Notes under the pieces: model-generated | Databases searched by the model: none | Told to the model about the DNA's origin: nothing | Seen by the model: only the letters and a program-made list of their open reading frames with translations | Source of the DNA: Akkermansiaceae bacterium UBA2381 | GTDB taxonomy: Bacteria; Verrucomicrobiota; Verrucomicrobiia; Verrucomicrobiales; DEV007 | Assembly (NCBI GenBank): GCA_002344215.1 | Contig: DDSV01000024.1 | Location: 73,474 to 137,473, forward strand | Reading direction: 5' to 3' | DNA length: 64,000 nt | Shown here: positions 1-9,313 of the stretch, piece by piece | Layout of the letters: each line of letters starts with the position of its first letter | Position numbering within the stretch: position 1 is the stretch's first letter | Made by a program: the position numbers and the translations under genes

Positions 1-619
1 GCTCGGATTGCGCGACGCGGTGTTGCGTCTCGATGCCGAACCACCCAAGCCCGCGGAGAATCCAGTGACCGCGACACCACCCATCTGGCAACTCGGAGTC
101 TCTGCGGTATCGGTCGTGGCGATTCCCTTCATCATCGTCTTCTTCATTATTTTCGCCGCTCTCAAGAGGGTTCCGGTTTATGAGGAATTTGTTGAGGGTG
201 CCAAGGAAGGCTGGTCCGTGGCGGTGCGCATCATGCCTTTTATCGTCGCGATGCTCGCCGCCCTCGCGATCCTCAGGAATTCAGGCACCCTGATGCTCCT
301 CCAGGATCTGCTCCGCCCGGCACTTGAGCTGGTGAAGTTTCCCGTCGAGCTCCTTCCCATGGCATTGATGCGACCACTCAGCGGCAGCGGCAGCCAGGGA
401 GTCCTCGCCGAACTGCTGGCAAGCGAAACCATTCCAAATGTGATCAAATACATGGGCGCCACGATGTATGGCTCATCCGAGACGACCTTCTACGTGCTCG
501 CCGTCTACTTCGGTTCGGTCGCGGTGCGCCGAACCCGCCACGCCCTTGCTGCAGGTCTCGTCGCGGATGCAGCCGGCGTGGTCTCGTCCGTGGTGGTCTG
601 CCAAATGATGTTCGGGTAG
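1..619 (+). CDS. SpmA/SpmB-like nucleoside-recognition (Gate) membrane protein, 3' part
   Basis: This is the C-terminal part of a gene that begins left of the window; the reading frame is open to base 1. Two or more hydrophobic helices follow a proline-rich linker, then comes the Gate-domain signature region with 'PLSGSGSQG' and a C-terminal 'SSETTFYVLAVYFGSV' helix, which match the SpmB half of spore-maturation proteins. In many non-sporulating bacteria SpmA and SpmB are fused into one inner-membrane protein of about 400 residues. The long upstream frame and linker suggest such a fusion here, but the SpmA half lies outside the window. The transported or sensed ligand is unknown. The gene converges on the kinase at 622 with a two-base gap. 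Confidence 0.75.
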   Translation, partial: LGLRDAVLRLDAEPPKPAENPVTATPPIWQLGVSAVSVVAIPFIIVFFIIFAALKRVPVYEEFVEGAKEGWSVAVRIMPFIVAMLAALAILRNSGTLMLLQDLLRPALELVKFPVELLPMALMRPLSGSGSQGVLAELLASETIPNVIKYMGATMYGSSETTFYVLAVYFGSVAVRRTRHALAAGLVADAAGVVSSVVVCQMMFG

Positions 620-621
620 GT

Positions 622-3249
622 TCAGGAGGAGAGAGCGACCCCGTCAAGTGCCGAACGCAGGGTGCCCAGCAGGTCATCCGGCAGGTAGGGCTTCCCGATG
701 AAAATAGAATCGTCAGGGAACGCCACATCTCCCCGGAAAATCTCGGCGCTGTAACCGCTGGTATAGATCACCTTTAGTTCTGGCCTTTGTTCCTGCAATC
801 GACGGGCCAGTTCGTGCCCCGATACTCCTTCGGGCATGACTAGGTCGGTGAGGAGAAGATCGATTTCAGCTGATCGCTCCTCCCATATCTCAAGTGCTTT
901 TTTCCCGCTCCCCGCTTCGATGACACGGTAGCCATGCATCGTCAGGAGACGGCGTCCGATGACACGCACCATCTCCTCATCCTCAACGAGGAGGATGGTT
1001 TCCTTCCCTTGATGGGATCGCTGCATTTCTCTCTTTCCGCCCTGCTTCGCAGTGATCTCTGATAGCGGAACGTTCCGGGTCGGGATCCACACGGTAAAGC
1101 AGGCCCCTTCGCCCGGAGTGCTCTCCACGGTCACCCATCCATCATGCTGTTCGACAATCCCGAAGACAGTGGCGAGTCCGAGTCCGGTACCTTTCCCAAC
1201 CTCCCTCGTCGTAAAGAAAGGATCAAAGATCCGGGGGAGATTTTCGGGCGCGATCCCTTCGCCGGTATCACGAACGTCGATACACAAGTAATTGCCCGGG
1301 GTGGCCCGAAAGTGGGCCTTTGACGAAACTTCATCCAGAACTTCCAACCGGGTCTCAATCGTGAGTATTCCACCCTGAGGCATCGCGTCCCTGCCATTGA
1401 CCGCAAGGTTCAGAAGTACCTGCTCCAGCATACTTTGATCAGCACGAATAACGGGTGAGGGAGAGGCGTAAACTGTCTCAAGACGAATGTCCTCGCCGAT
1501 CAGGCGACCCAACATTCTGGCAATGGCTTCAACAATGCGGTTCGCTTCAAAAACGGTGGCCTGCATGGGCTGCTGGCGACTGAAGGCGAGAAGTTGGCTG
1601 GTCAGGCTCGACGCCCGCTCGCTCGCCGTAAGAATCTCGGCAAGGGGATGCTGGTGATCTGCTCCTGGCAACAATTCTGTTTGAAGAAGGCTCGCATTGC
1701 CCTGAATCACCGTCAGGAGATTGTTAAAATCATGAGCCACTCCTCCGGCCAGTTGCCCGATCGCCTGCATCTTCTGGGACTGGCGCAGTTTCTCTTCGAG
1801 ATTCCGCTGCCCGGTGATGTCGCGGGCGAATATGTTGAGCGCAACTCCCATCTCCGCAGGCAGCCGTGACACTGAGAGTTCAGCCGGAAAGGTGGATCCA
1901 TCGGCACGGACCGCCTCCACCTCGAACCGGGCTCCGGGACTGCCTTTTCTTCGATGCACCTTTTTCACATGATCGGACAGCGTGGGAAGAAATTGCTTCA
2001 CCGGAGTATCGAGCGCCTTCTCCGCTCCCGCCCCGAAAACACTCACCGCCCTCGCATTCCAGTGAACGATGCGTCCTGAATGATCGACGCCAATCACGGC
2101 ATCGAGGGCGCTTTCGATGATGAGACGCCTCAGTTCGTCTCCCTGCCTGTTCTCAAGGGTCCGTTGCTCCACTTCCCGTCTCAGCATGACATTCCAGACA
2201 AGGATCATGAAACAGACAAATGAAACCGCCGAAATCACCAGAGCGAGGGAAAGGAGCGTGTAACCGGTTTCGGGCTGCTCATAGACAAATCCCTCTGACC
2301 ATTTCGGGTTTTTCGGTGCCGGCGCAACACCGGTTTCCTGATAGGTCTTCGCCATACGGAGCCAGCGCCCCGGGTTCACGTGCCCGATCTCAACGATATC
2401 AGCCCGGATCAGCGGAGCCATCGTCTTTGCTTCATACTGCAGGTTCTCCCGTTCAATCCCCCGTTCCTTTACGCCGGGCAAGGTTAGGATGTAGGCAATC
2501 ATCTCCTCGGGATGTTCCATGGCATACTCCCACCCGAGTCGGGTTGCCCGAATCATCGCATCAACCTCAGTCCGGCGATTTTTGACCACGTCTTCCCGCG
2601 TCACCAGCGTATCCCCGTAGAAGTCGACCCCATAATCGGAAACCCGGATACTATAAGGCTCCACCCCGAGCGCCCGCATCTGGCTGGGCTCGGCTGTCAC
2701 ATAGGCGGAGATAACGTCCACCTTCCCGGAGATCAGATCATTGATGTTCCAGGAGTGCGGGAGTGTCTTGATGCGATCCATTGGCAACCCTTCCCGTTTC
2801 ATCATGGAGAGGAACTGAGCGGCCCCCTGTTCTCCCGAGATCATCACTGAGCGGTCCAGCAGATCAGCCGGAACCCGGATTCCGCTCTCATGTCGACTCA
2901 GTAATATATAGGGAGAATGTTGAAAGATCGCAGCAAGGACCACCAGCGGCTCACCCTTCATTCGGGCCGGCAGGACGTCGGCATCACTCACCGCGAAATC
3001 AGCCCTGCCCGAAAGCACTGAGGTAAGAGGGGGGCGATTTGAGTTTCCCTCTAAAATTTTTACATTGAGCCCCTCTGCGGCAAAGAATCCCTTAATGTCC
3101 GCCGCATAGTAGCCGGCAAACTGGAACTGATGCCGCCACTTTAGTTGCAAGGCAATCTCCTTGCTCTTCTGTCCTTGCTGGTTACCTCGCCCTCCCTGCA
3201 AGGGCGGAACGAAGCCGAGAATCCCAAATAGAATCAGGAAACCAAGCAT
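622..3249 (-). CDS. NMT1-sensor hybrid histidine kinase (PAS-HisKA-HATPase-receiver)
   Basis: A membrane hybrid sensor kinase of 875 residues. An N-terminal hydrophobic segment is followed by an NMT1/THI5-type solute-binding domain (about 30-290), a transmembrane helix (about 330-352), a PAS domain (about 375-485), a HisKA box 'GGVAHDFNN' with acceptor His506, a HATPase domain with N box 'NGRDAMPQGG' and G boxes 'DTGEGI' and 'GKGTGLGL', and a C-terminal receiver with Asp802 and Lys853. The kinase is therefore predicted to sense a periplasmic ligand, possibly a pyrimidine or thiamine precursor by homology of the binding fold. No DNA-binding partner is adjacent. I chose ATG 3249, which has a GGGAGG sequence nine bases upstream, over a GTG at 3291. 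Confidence 0.85.
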   Translation of the reverse strand: MLGFLILFGILGFVPPLQGGRGNQQGQKSKEIALQLKWRHQFQFAGYYAADIKGFFAAEGLNVKILEGNSNRPPLTSVLSGRADFAVSDADVLPARMKGEPLVVLAAIFQHSPYILLSRHESGIRVPADLLDRSVMISGEQGAAQFLSMMKREGLPMDRIKTLPHSWNINDLISGKVDVISAYVTAEPSQMRALGVEPYSIRVSDYGVDFYGDTLVTREDVVKNRRTEVDAMIRATRLGWEYAMEHPEEMIAYILTLPGVKERGIERENLQYEAKTMAPLIRADIVEIGHVNPGRWLRMAKTYQETGVAPAPKNPKWSEGFVYEQPETGYTLLSLALVISAVSFVCFMILVWNVMLRREVEQRTLENRQGDELRRLIIESALDAVIGVDHSGRIVHWNARAVSVFGAGAEKALDTPVKQFLPTLSDHVKKVHRRKGSPGARFEVEAVRADGSTFPAELSVSRLPAEMGVALNIFARDITGQRNLEEKLRQSQKMQAIGQLAGGVAHDFNNLLTVIQGNASLLQTELLPGADHQHPLAEILTASERASSLTSQLLAFSRQQPMQATVFEANRIVEAIARMLGRLIGEDIRLETVYASPSPVIRADQSMLEQVLLNLAVNGRDAMPQGGILTIETRLEVLDEVSSKAHFRATPGNYLCIDVRDTGEGIAPENLPRIFDPFFTTREVGKGTGLGLATVFGIVEQHDGWVTVESTPGEGACFTVWIPTRNVPLSEITAKQGGKREMQRSHQGKETILLVEDEEMVRVIGRRLLTMHGYRVIEAGSGKKALEIWEERSAEIDLLLTDLVMPEGVSGHELARRLQEQRPELKVIYTSGYSAEIFRGDVAFPDDSIFIGKPYLPDDLLGTLRSALDGVALSS

Positions 3250-3413
3250 GGAACTGACCCTCCCGGGTTTCTGATAGGTCCTAGCGATCACAGCGGCGGC
3301 ACGAAGAGAATTATATAAAAACCATAATATCCATTATTACGGAATTTAATCAAACCAAATCAGCGCCTTGAGGGCCCTCGCGCGCGGTTCCGTTTGATGC
3401 AAGGGTCCCAGCT

Positions 3414-5606
3414 ATGAAACGGGCCTTTCTGAGAATATCATTCGTTTTCTGTCTCCAACTCCTTCATTCTGCGGGAATGATGCTTGCCGAAGACGCCCAG
3501 GTGAGGGAACCGCTTCCGTCTCCCGAAGAGATCGCGAAACTCCCGGAAGACGGGGGTGAAGATTTTAATCGGCTCATTTTCGAAAAAAGTCCCTATCTCC
3601 TCCAGCATGCACGCAACCCGATCGACTGGCGTCCATGGGGAGAGGAAGCCTTTGCAGAGGCAAAGCGGCTCGGAAAGCCCGTCTTTCTCAGCGTCGGCTA
3701 CACGACCTGCCACTGGTGCCATGTGATGGAGCATGAATCTTTCGAGGATCCCGAAGTCGCGGCACTGATTAACGAGCGTTTTGTCGCCATCAAGGTGGAC
3801 CGCGAAGAGCGCCCGGACATCGACGAGGTCTACATGAAGGTGACTGAAGCCATGACCGGCAGTGGAGGCTGGCCCATGACCGTCATGATGACTCCTGACA
3901 AACACCCTTTTTTTGCCGGAACCTATTTCCCGAAGGAATCACTCGCGGGCCGCCCTGGCCTCAAAATGGTGGTCACTGAACTTCACAAAGCCTGGGTGGA
4001 AAAGCGGGAGGAGGTCGAGTCAACCGCCCTCAACATCTCGGAACAGCTTGGCCAGATGATGAACGGATCGCCCGGCGGAGATCTCAATAAAACGATCTTT
4101 GATACCGCCTTTGAGCAGTTCGCTTCGACGTACGACAGCACGAAAGGAGGCTTCTCCATTCGACCGAAGTTTCCCGTTCCGCCGAATTTGAGCTTTCTGA
4201 TGCGATATCATCTTCGCACTGGAAACCCCGAGGCTCTCGAAATGGTGGAGAAAACCCTGACCGAAATGCGACGCGGAGGGATCTATGACCACATCGGTTT
4301 CGGCATGCACCGCTATTCGACTGATCGGGAGTGGCTCGTTCCCCATTTTGAGAAGATGCTCTACGATCAGGCGCTCGTCGTGATCGCCTGCCTCGAGGCC
4401 TACCAGATCACTGGAAAACAACGCTATGCAGAGACCGCCCGGGAAATTCTTGCCTATGTGGAGCGTGACTTGAAATCGGAGACCGGAGGTTTCTACTCCG
4501 CTGAAGACGCAGACAGCGAGGGTGAAGAAGGGAAGTTTTACGTCTGGTCTGCCGCTGAGATTAGAGAAGTCCTCGGGGAGGAGGACGGGCAGTTTTTTAT
4601 CGAGACCTTTCACTTTCAGGAGGAGGGCAATTTTCTTGAAGAGGCATCAAAGCAGAAAACAGGAACAAACATTCCCCACCTGAAGGAGGAGCTACTCGAC
4701 GAAGCCCGGGCACGCGTGGAACCCCTACGCCTCAAGCTCTTTGAGAAACGAAAATCCAGGATCCATCCACAGAAGGACGACAAAATCCTCACCGATTGGA
4801 ACGGACTCATGATCAGCGCCTTCGCCAAAGCAGCACAGGTGCTCGGGGATGAGGGTTATGCCTCGACCGCAGCGACTGCGGCGAACTTTGTGCTCGAAAA
4901 ATTGACTGATAAAGAGGGGCGACTCCTCAAACGCTATCGTCAGGGAGAATCCGGCCTGACGGCGCATCTGGAGGACTACGCATTTATGATTCGCGGACTG
5001 CTGGACCTCTACGAAACCAGTTTCGAGGTTCGCTATCTTGAAAAGGCGATCAGATTGCAAGAGATGGCGGATGAGTATTTCCGGGACGATGAAAAGGGCG
5101 GTTACTTCACCGTCGCCAACGACGCCGAACAACTCATCGTGCGGGCGAAGAAGCTCTACGGTGGGGCAATCCCGAGTGGCAATGCGATGTCTATCGGCAA
5201 TCTCTCACGCCTGTATCGCATCACCGGGCGACCCGAGTTTGCAACGCGGAACGATGAATTGATCCGGGCCTTTTCCGGTGAGATTGCGCAACAACCGAGC
5301 GCTTATCCCGTCGTCCTGTGTGGTCTGGATTTCAATTTCGGACCTACCCGCGAAATCGTCATCAGCGGAGAGCGGGATTCCGATGATACCCGGTCGATGC
5401 TGGCGGCATTAAGGAAGGAATTCCGACCCAATCAGGTGATCCTCCTGCGTACCTCGGAGAATGCAGAATCCCTCGCCAGGCTTGCACCCTACACCGACAC
5501 TCAGGTGAGCATTGAGGGAAAGGCGACCGCGTATGTTTGCCGGAATTTTGCGTGCAAAGTACCCACGACAGAGATCGGGAAAATGCTCGAGTCTCTGGAC
5601 GAGTAA
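3414..5606 (+). CDS. Secreted thioredoxin-domain protein (DUF255/YyaL, SSP411-like)
   Basis: 730 residues. An N-terminal signal peptide (about 1-25) precedes the DUF255 thioredoxin-like domain, with the diagnostic 'NPIDW' segment and a CHWC motif (Cys99-His-Trp-Cys102) followed by 'VDREERPDIDEVYM'. The remaining 500 residues form the (alpha/alpha)6 barrel typical of YyaL/spermatogenesis-associated-protein-20 proteins. The length matches the family. The biochemical role of the family is not settled; a thiol redox activity coupled to a glycosidase-like barrel is the usual guess. The signal peptide suggests a periplasmic location, whereas many relatives are cytoplasmic. It is divergent from the NMT1 kinase and convergent with the DEAD-box helicase. 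Confidence 0.85.
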   Translation: MKRAFLRISFVFCLQLLHSAGMMLAEDAQVREPLPSPEEIAKLPEDGGEDFNRLIFEKSPYLLQHARNPIDWRPWGEEAFAEAKRLGKPVFLSVGYTTCHWCHVMEHESFEDPEVAALINERFVAIKVDREERPDIDEVYMKVTEAMTGSGGWPMTVMMTPDKHPFFAGTYFPKESLAGRPGLKMVVTELHKAWVEKREEVESTALNISEQLGQMMNGSPGGDLNKTIFDTAFEQFASTYDSTKGGFSIRPKFPVPPNLSFLMRYHLRTGNPEALEMVEKTLTEMRRGGIYDHIGFGMHRYSTDREWLVPHFEKMLYDQALVVIACLEAYQITGKQRYAETAREILAYVERDLKSETGGFYSAEDADSEGEEGKFYVWSAAEIREVLGEEDGQFFIETFHFQEEGNFLEEASKQKTGTNIPHLKEELLDEARARVEPLRLKLFEKRKSRIHPQKDDKILTDWNGLMISAFAKAAQVLGDEGYASTAATAANFVLEKLTDKEGRLLKRYRQGESGLTAHLEDYAFMIRGLLDLYETSFEVRYLEKAIRLQEMADEYFRDDEKGGYFTVANDAEQLIVRAKKLYGGAIPSGNAMSIGNLSRLYRITGRPEFATRNDELIRAFSGEIAQQPSAYPVVLCGLDFNFGPTREIVISGERDSDDTRSMLAALRKEFRPNQVILLRTSENAESLARLAPYTDTQVSIEGKATAYVCRNFACKVPTTEIGKMLESLDE

Positions 5607-5626
5607 TTTAATTTCCCAATTCCGGG

Positions 5627-7600
5627 TCAGCGATCCCGTCGACCACGATCATAGCTGTCGCGGTTCGATGGTTTTCCGCCACCACCGCCACCACCACCGC
5701 CACGAGGACGGTCGTCGCGAGGTCTGTCGTCACGACGTGGACCTCCTCTGTAGCCTCCGCCGCTTCCACCGTAACCACCGCCCGGTTTGCCGGAGCGATC
5801 CCGATAGTCGTCGCGACGGCCTCCGCCGCCTCCACCGTAATTGCCACGCGGGGCATCGCTGCCACCCGAGGGACCGCCCTCTTTCGGGCCGCGGTCATAG
5901 TCGAGCTTGAAAGTCTGGCCACGAAGCTGGGCGCGACTTGCCGCCTCAATCGCATGAGCCGCTTCACCCTCGGTCACTTCGACGAGACTGAAGTTCGGGA
6001 AAAGATGAATGCGGCCTACCGTGCCACGCTCGAGGTGACACTCGTTGTGCAGCATGCCGACAATATCACCGGGGCTGACACGGTGATTTTTGCCAAGACT
6101 CAGAAAGAGTTTCACCATACCGGGTTCGGCGGCGTCTCCGCGCTCCGCGCGAGGCTTGAAATCGCGCTCCCGGCGTTCTCCTCCCTGAGGCCTCGGTTCG
6201 CGGGGCTCACGGGGTTCCCTCGGGTCACTGCGACGGTCACGTCTGTCGTTCGGGGTCTCCGCACGGTCCTCGGCGATCTCCTCGCCCTCACGTCCGGTCG
6301 ATTCACGCATCAGAGTCATGAGCACCCCGGCGATTTGTTCCCAGTCATGGCCGGCGTCTTTCAACGGTTGTAAGGCCGCAATGGACTTCTCAAAGCCACC
6401 TTCGCTGATGCGGGTGGAGACCGTCTCGATCAATTGTTCGGCAAGTCGGCTTTCCACCGCTTCGGCGGAGGGAATCTCAGCCCTGACGATGGCCTGGCGG
6501 GTATAGCGCTCAATCGTCTTGATCCGGTAAATGTCACGCCCGTGAATAAACGATACGGCCTTTCCGGAGCGCCCTGCCCGTCCGGTTCTTCCAATGCGGT
6601 GGACGTAATCCTCGGGGTCCTGAGGCAACTCGTAGTTGAAAACAATATCGACGTCATTCACATCGATGCCGCGGGCGGCCACATCCGTGGCGACGAGAAT
6701 CTCGACGGTTCCTTCACGGAAGAGCCTGAGAACACGCTCGCGCATCGTCTGGGCAATGTCGCCGTGAAGCCGGTCGGCCGAATAACCGCGGGCCAGCAGT
6801 TCCTCGGTACACTCATCCACAGCGCGCTTGGTGTTGCAGAAAATAATGGTAAGGCGCGGCTGCTCCAGGTCGATGATGCGCGAGACCAGCTCGATTCGCG
6901 AACGCTGCCTCGCTTCGTAACAGACCTGGGTGATGGAATCAACGGTGAGGCTTTCGCGCTCGATCTCCACCAACTGGGGTTCCTTCCCGTATCGTTTGAT
7001 GATGCGGCTCACCGCATCGTTCATCGTCGCCGAAAAGAACATGGTCTGCCTCTCGTCCGGGAGGGCGCGGAGGATATTCTCCATTTCATCGGCAAAGCCC
7101 ATGTCGAGCATGCGATCCGCCTCGTCGAGCACCGTGATTTTGACCGAAGAAAGGTCCAGGGTCCCTCTCTCAACGTGGTCAATGAGTCGACCCGGCGTTC
7201 CGACAATGACCTGGGTGCCCTGACGCAGGGCCCTTATCTGACGATCAATGGGGGCTCCTCCGTAAACCGCGAGAGCGCGGAGACGGGGGAGTTTCGAACC
7301 GAGGCGCTGCAACTCAGCACAGACCTGAACCGCAAGTTCCCGGGTCGGGCAGATCACCAGCATCTGCGGATCCGGATTGTCCCAGTCAATGCGGGCAAGA
7401 CCGGCAAGGCCGAAAGCGGCGGTTTTCCCTGAGCCGGTTTCCGAGAGTCCGATGATATCCTTGCCCGAGAGCGCGAGCGGGATCGCCGCCACCTGGATGT
7501 GGGAAGGCTCCTCGTAGCCAAGTTGTTCGACAGCGGCAAGGAGTGCCTCGGGGAGGCCGAGTTGAGCAAAGGTGGAATGGTTCACAGTAGGGACGGGCAA
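5627..7600 (-). CDS. DEAD-box ATP-dependent RNA helicase with RGG-rich tail
   Basis: 657 residues with all DEAD-box motifs: Q motif near 35, Walker A 'SETGSGKT' (54-60), 'PTRELA' (85-90), 'DEAD' (159-162), 'SAT' (190-192) and 'HRIGRTGRAGR'. A charged Arg/Glu/Pro linker follows, then a DbpA-like RNA-binding domain (about 495-575), then a tail of Gly-Gly-Gly and Arg-Asp repeats. The protein should unwind structured RNA in ribosome assembly or at low temperature, as CsdA/DbpA-type helicases do. The start is a TTG at 7600 with a GGTGAG sequence upstream; a GTG at 7585 is an alternative. The exact subfamily (CsdA, RhlE or DbpA) is not resolved. Confidence 0.9.
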   Translation of the reverse strand: MPVPTVNHSTFAQLGLPEALLAAVEQLGYEEPSHIQVAAIPLALSGKDIIGLSETGSGKTAAFGLAGLARIDWDNPDPQMLVICPTRELAVQVCAELQRLGSKLPRLRALAVYGGAPIDRQIRALRQGTQVIVGTPGRLIDHVERGTLDLSSVKITVLDEADRMLDMGFADEMENILRALPDERQTMFFSATMNDAVSRIIKRYGKEPQLVEIERESLTVDSITQVCYEARQRSRIELVSRIIDLEQPRLTIIFCNTKRAVDECTEELLARGYSADRLHGDIAQTMRERVLRLFREGTVEILVATDVAARGIDVNDVDIVFNYELPQDPEDYVHRIGRTGRAGRSGKAVSFIHGRDIYRIKTIERYTRQAIVRAEIPSAEAVESRLAEQLIETVSTRISEGGFEKSIAALQPLKDAGHDWEQIAGVLMTLMRESTGREGEEIAEDRAETPNDRRDRRSDPREPREPREPRPQGGERRERDFKPRAERGDAAEPGMVKLFLSLGKNHRVSPGDIVGMLHNECHLERGTVGRIHLFPNFSLVEVTEGEAAHAIEAASRAQLRGQTFKLDYDRGPKEGGPSGGSDAPRGNYGGGGGGRRDDYRDRSGKPGGGYGGSGGGYRGGPRRDDRPRDDRPRGGGGGGGGGKPSNRDSYDRGRRDR

Positions 7601-7687
7601 ATTGACTCACCCGCTGATCGCAAGAGAGGCTTGGCGCTGGGTGGCTAGGAGGATACCCTCGAATATCCAAAGAGAAAGCGGAACCTT

Positions 7688-7743
7688 CTCCACCCGATTT
7701 GCCTCAGCCCGCTTCGCGGACCCGCTCCTCCACCCGATTTGCC
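7688..7743. repeat. 16-bp direct repeat across the 3' end of the receiver gene
   Basis: CTCCACCCGATTTGCC occurs at 7688-7703 and again at 7728-7743, 40 bases apart. The second copy codes for the last residues of the receiver protein and the first copy lies just after its stop codon. This suggests a small local duplication at the gene end. No function is implied. Confidence 0.6.
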
Positions 7744-8228
7744 GGAGATACGAGTAGATTCGACTGGGAACGGATCGCTCCCCCCTTGCGGCGGGCTTTG
7801 ATGAGACGGGCAATTTCCCCTCGAAGTGCTCCAAGATCGAATGGCTTGGTCATGAACACGTCCGCACCGGCCTCGATCGCCTGAACCCTCATTGCCTCAT
7901 CCGCATTCCCCGAAGCTGCAATCACGGGGACCTGCGCAACCGCCGTGTTCAGGTAACGAACCTGTTCGATCAGCGTGATACCGCTCATGACCGGCATTTC
8001 AATGTCAGTGACAATCAGATCCGGATTCAGGTGCTGGCTGCGCAACAGGTCGAGGGCTTCAATCCCGTTCGAAGCTTCCAGGACCGCGTAACCCGCGTTC
8101 TTGAGCACCTTTCTGAGGAGCACACGATTGGGGAGCATGTCGTCGATCACCAGCACGGTGAAGCAGTTCGCCGGCGGCACCATCGCGGGAATCGAGTGGT
8201 GGGGTTGGGAGGTCATCCGAGAGTTCAT
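7704..8228 (-). CDS. Stand-alone response-regulator receiver protein
   Basis: 174 residues forming one CheY-like receiver domain: acidic pair Asp29-Asp30, phosphoacceptor Asp75 in 'LIVTDIEMP', and conserved Lys128 in 'MTKPF'. About 20 disordered residues lead in, and a basic tail of 30 residues follows with no DNA-binding or enzymatic output domain. It may act by protein-protein contact or as a phosphorelay intermediate. No histidine kinase is adjacent, although the NMT1 hybrid kinase lies 4.5 kb away. The upstream region carries two perfect palindromes (8279-8298 and 8303-8316), suggesting regulated transcription. The ATG at 8228 is the first of several possible Met starts. Confidence 0.85.
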   Translation of the reverse strand: MNSRMTSQPHHSIPAMVPPANCFTVLVIDDMLPNRVLLRKVLKNAGYAVLEASNGIEALDLLRSQHLNPDLIVTDIEMPVMSGITLIEQVRYLNTAVAQVPVIAASGNADEAMRVQAIEAGADVFMTKPFDLGALRGEIARLIKARRKGGAIRSQSNLLVSPANRVEERVREAG

Positions 8229-8278
8229 AACGTTACCGAGTAGTTAAGAAATACAAGTCTTTAACATATCAGTATTAC

Positions 8279-8298
8279 TTTGAACATTATTGTTCAAA
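8279..8298. promoter_or_regulatory. 20-bp perfect palindrome (operator candidate)
   Basis: TTTGAACA-TTAT-TGTTCAAA is a perfect inverted repeat with 8-bp arms, 51-70 bases upstream of the receiver gene start. No T-run follows in either direction, so an operator is more likely than a terminator. The half-sites resemble LexA-type GAAC/GTTC, but their order and spacing differ from the LexA boxes I know, so no regulator is assigned. Confidence 0.5.
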
Positions 8299-8302
8299 AT
8301 AA

Positions 8303-8316
8303 ATTTTCCGGAAAAT
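8303..8316. promoter_or_regulatory. 14-bp perfect palindrome next to the 8279 palindrome
   Basis: ATTTTCCGGAAAAT is a perfect palindrome four bases from the 20-bp palindrome. The pair lies between the receiver gene start (8228) and the 3' end of the secreted-protein gene (8420), in the only AT-rich part of that gap. A dimeric regulator or a cruciform are both possible. Confidence 0.4.
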
Positions 8317-8320
8317 CATG

Positions 8321-8347
8321 AAAACCAGAACGAGGTGAAGTCTGGTT
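8321..8347 (-). terminator. Candidate hairpin terminator of the 8420-9313 gene
   Basis: Read on the minus strand, AACCAGA (8347-8341) pairs with TCTGGTT (8329-8323) across an 11-base loop, and the T-run continues to 8321. It lies about 70 bases beyond the stop codon of the secreted protein. The 7-bp stem is short and A+T-rich. Confidence 0.4.
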
Positions 8348-8419
8348 GGGATAGAGCGCACGCTCCTCCGACCGGTTATCTCTCCGTACGGATCTGCCCC
8401 GATTGAGGAGAATGGGCCC

Positions 8420-9313
8420 CTAAGGATTCGGAAGCCCGGGAGGACGCTCGGACAGGCGATGAAACTCCGTCTGCTCGTAGGGAGTTTTCTGTTGCTCCTC
8501 GGAAATCCCCCCGGTCACTGTCACTTCGCCATAGCTGGAAACTTTCAACTCGGGCCGACTCCGCTCGTTTTCAAAGAGGTTTTTCTGCTCAATCGGTTCG
8601 CCGTCAATATTGATGATCGTGTATTTGTACGCCTTGGGGCCGGTCATATGAAGCACATGCAGCTGATTTTGAGGATCAATAGCATGAGCAGGTGGGCGGA
8701 GCGTCATGTAATCGCCAATTGGAAAAGTCCGGTAAACCATCCCCGAGTCACTGTCTTTCAGCCGGAAATAGAGCGCCTTCGCGCGAGCGCCGTGATAATA
8801 GGTCATCAAACTGTACTCACGGTAACTTCCGGCCTGAGGGTGCCCCTGGGGAACCCCGACGATCTGACTCCACATCGGCTGGCCATCGGTCACCTGAACG
8901 GCGATCGTTTTCGTTTCAAAGACGCGATTAATCTTGGGGAAGGAGACGCTCGCCTTGATTTTGTAGCTTCCGATAGTCGTCATCGGATATCGACTGTTGA
9001 TGGTCACCTTGTGTTTGTAGGTCTGTCCAGCGGATAGAACCATGGGGCGCTCCGCCTCCCGCCCCGACACCGGCGAGATGAGATACCCCTGGCTGTCAGT
9101 CACGTTAAAATCCAGCCAGTTAAGCCCTCCGGAATCACCAAAAATAAGGTCCTGTCCGGCCCGGTTCACCACTGTCAGCTCCCCCGTGATTGGCTCATGG
9201 GCCATGTAAAGAGACCGATCCAGCTCTAGATCCACCGTGATTTGTGCGGAAATGCTCCCCGTAAACGCAAGGGCGACCGTCGTAATGAGCGCAAGGGCTG
9301 GAAATCGTTTCAT
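8420..9313 (-). CDS. Secreted protein of unknown function with N-terminal Ig-like region
   Basis: 297 residues with a clear signal peptide (about 1-23, cut after 'SISAQ'). The first half ('MAHEPITGELTVVNRAGQDL') reads like a beta-sandwich of the kind found in bacterial proteins that compare loads or bind partners outside the cytoplasm, with alternating hydrophobic strands and few helices. I do not recognise a catalytic motif and there are no transmembrane segments beyond the signal. It stands alone: the downstream receiver gene is 190 bases away beyond a candidate terminator, and the upstream neighbour is divergent. Confidence 0.75.
   Translation of the reverse strand: MKRFPALALITTVALAFTGSISAQITVDLELDRSLYMAHEPITGELTVVNRAGQDLIFGDSGGLNWLDFNVTDSQGYLISPVSGREAERPMVLSAGQTYKHKVTINSRYPMTTIGSYKIKASVSFPKINRVFETKTIAVQVTDGQPMWSQIVGVPQGHPQAGSYREYSLMTYYHGARAKALYFRLKDSDSGMVYRTFPIGDYMTLRPPAHAIDPQNQLHVLHMTGPKAYKYTIINIDGEPIEQKNLFENERSRPELKVSSYGEVTVTGGISEEQQKTPYEQTEFHRLSERPPGLPNP

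Noticed and set aside
6434..7432. Plus-strand ORF of 332 residues across the DEAD-box helicase
   Set aside because: Antisense to a conserved helicase core and low-complexity in its own frame.
8279..8298. Assignment as a LexA box
   Set aside because: The half-site order and spacing differ from known LexA boxes, so it is kept as a palindrome of unknown regulator.
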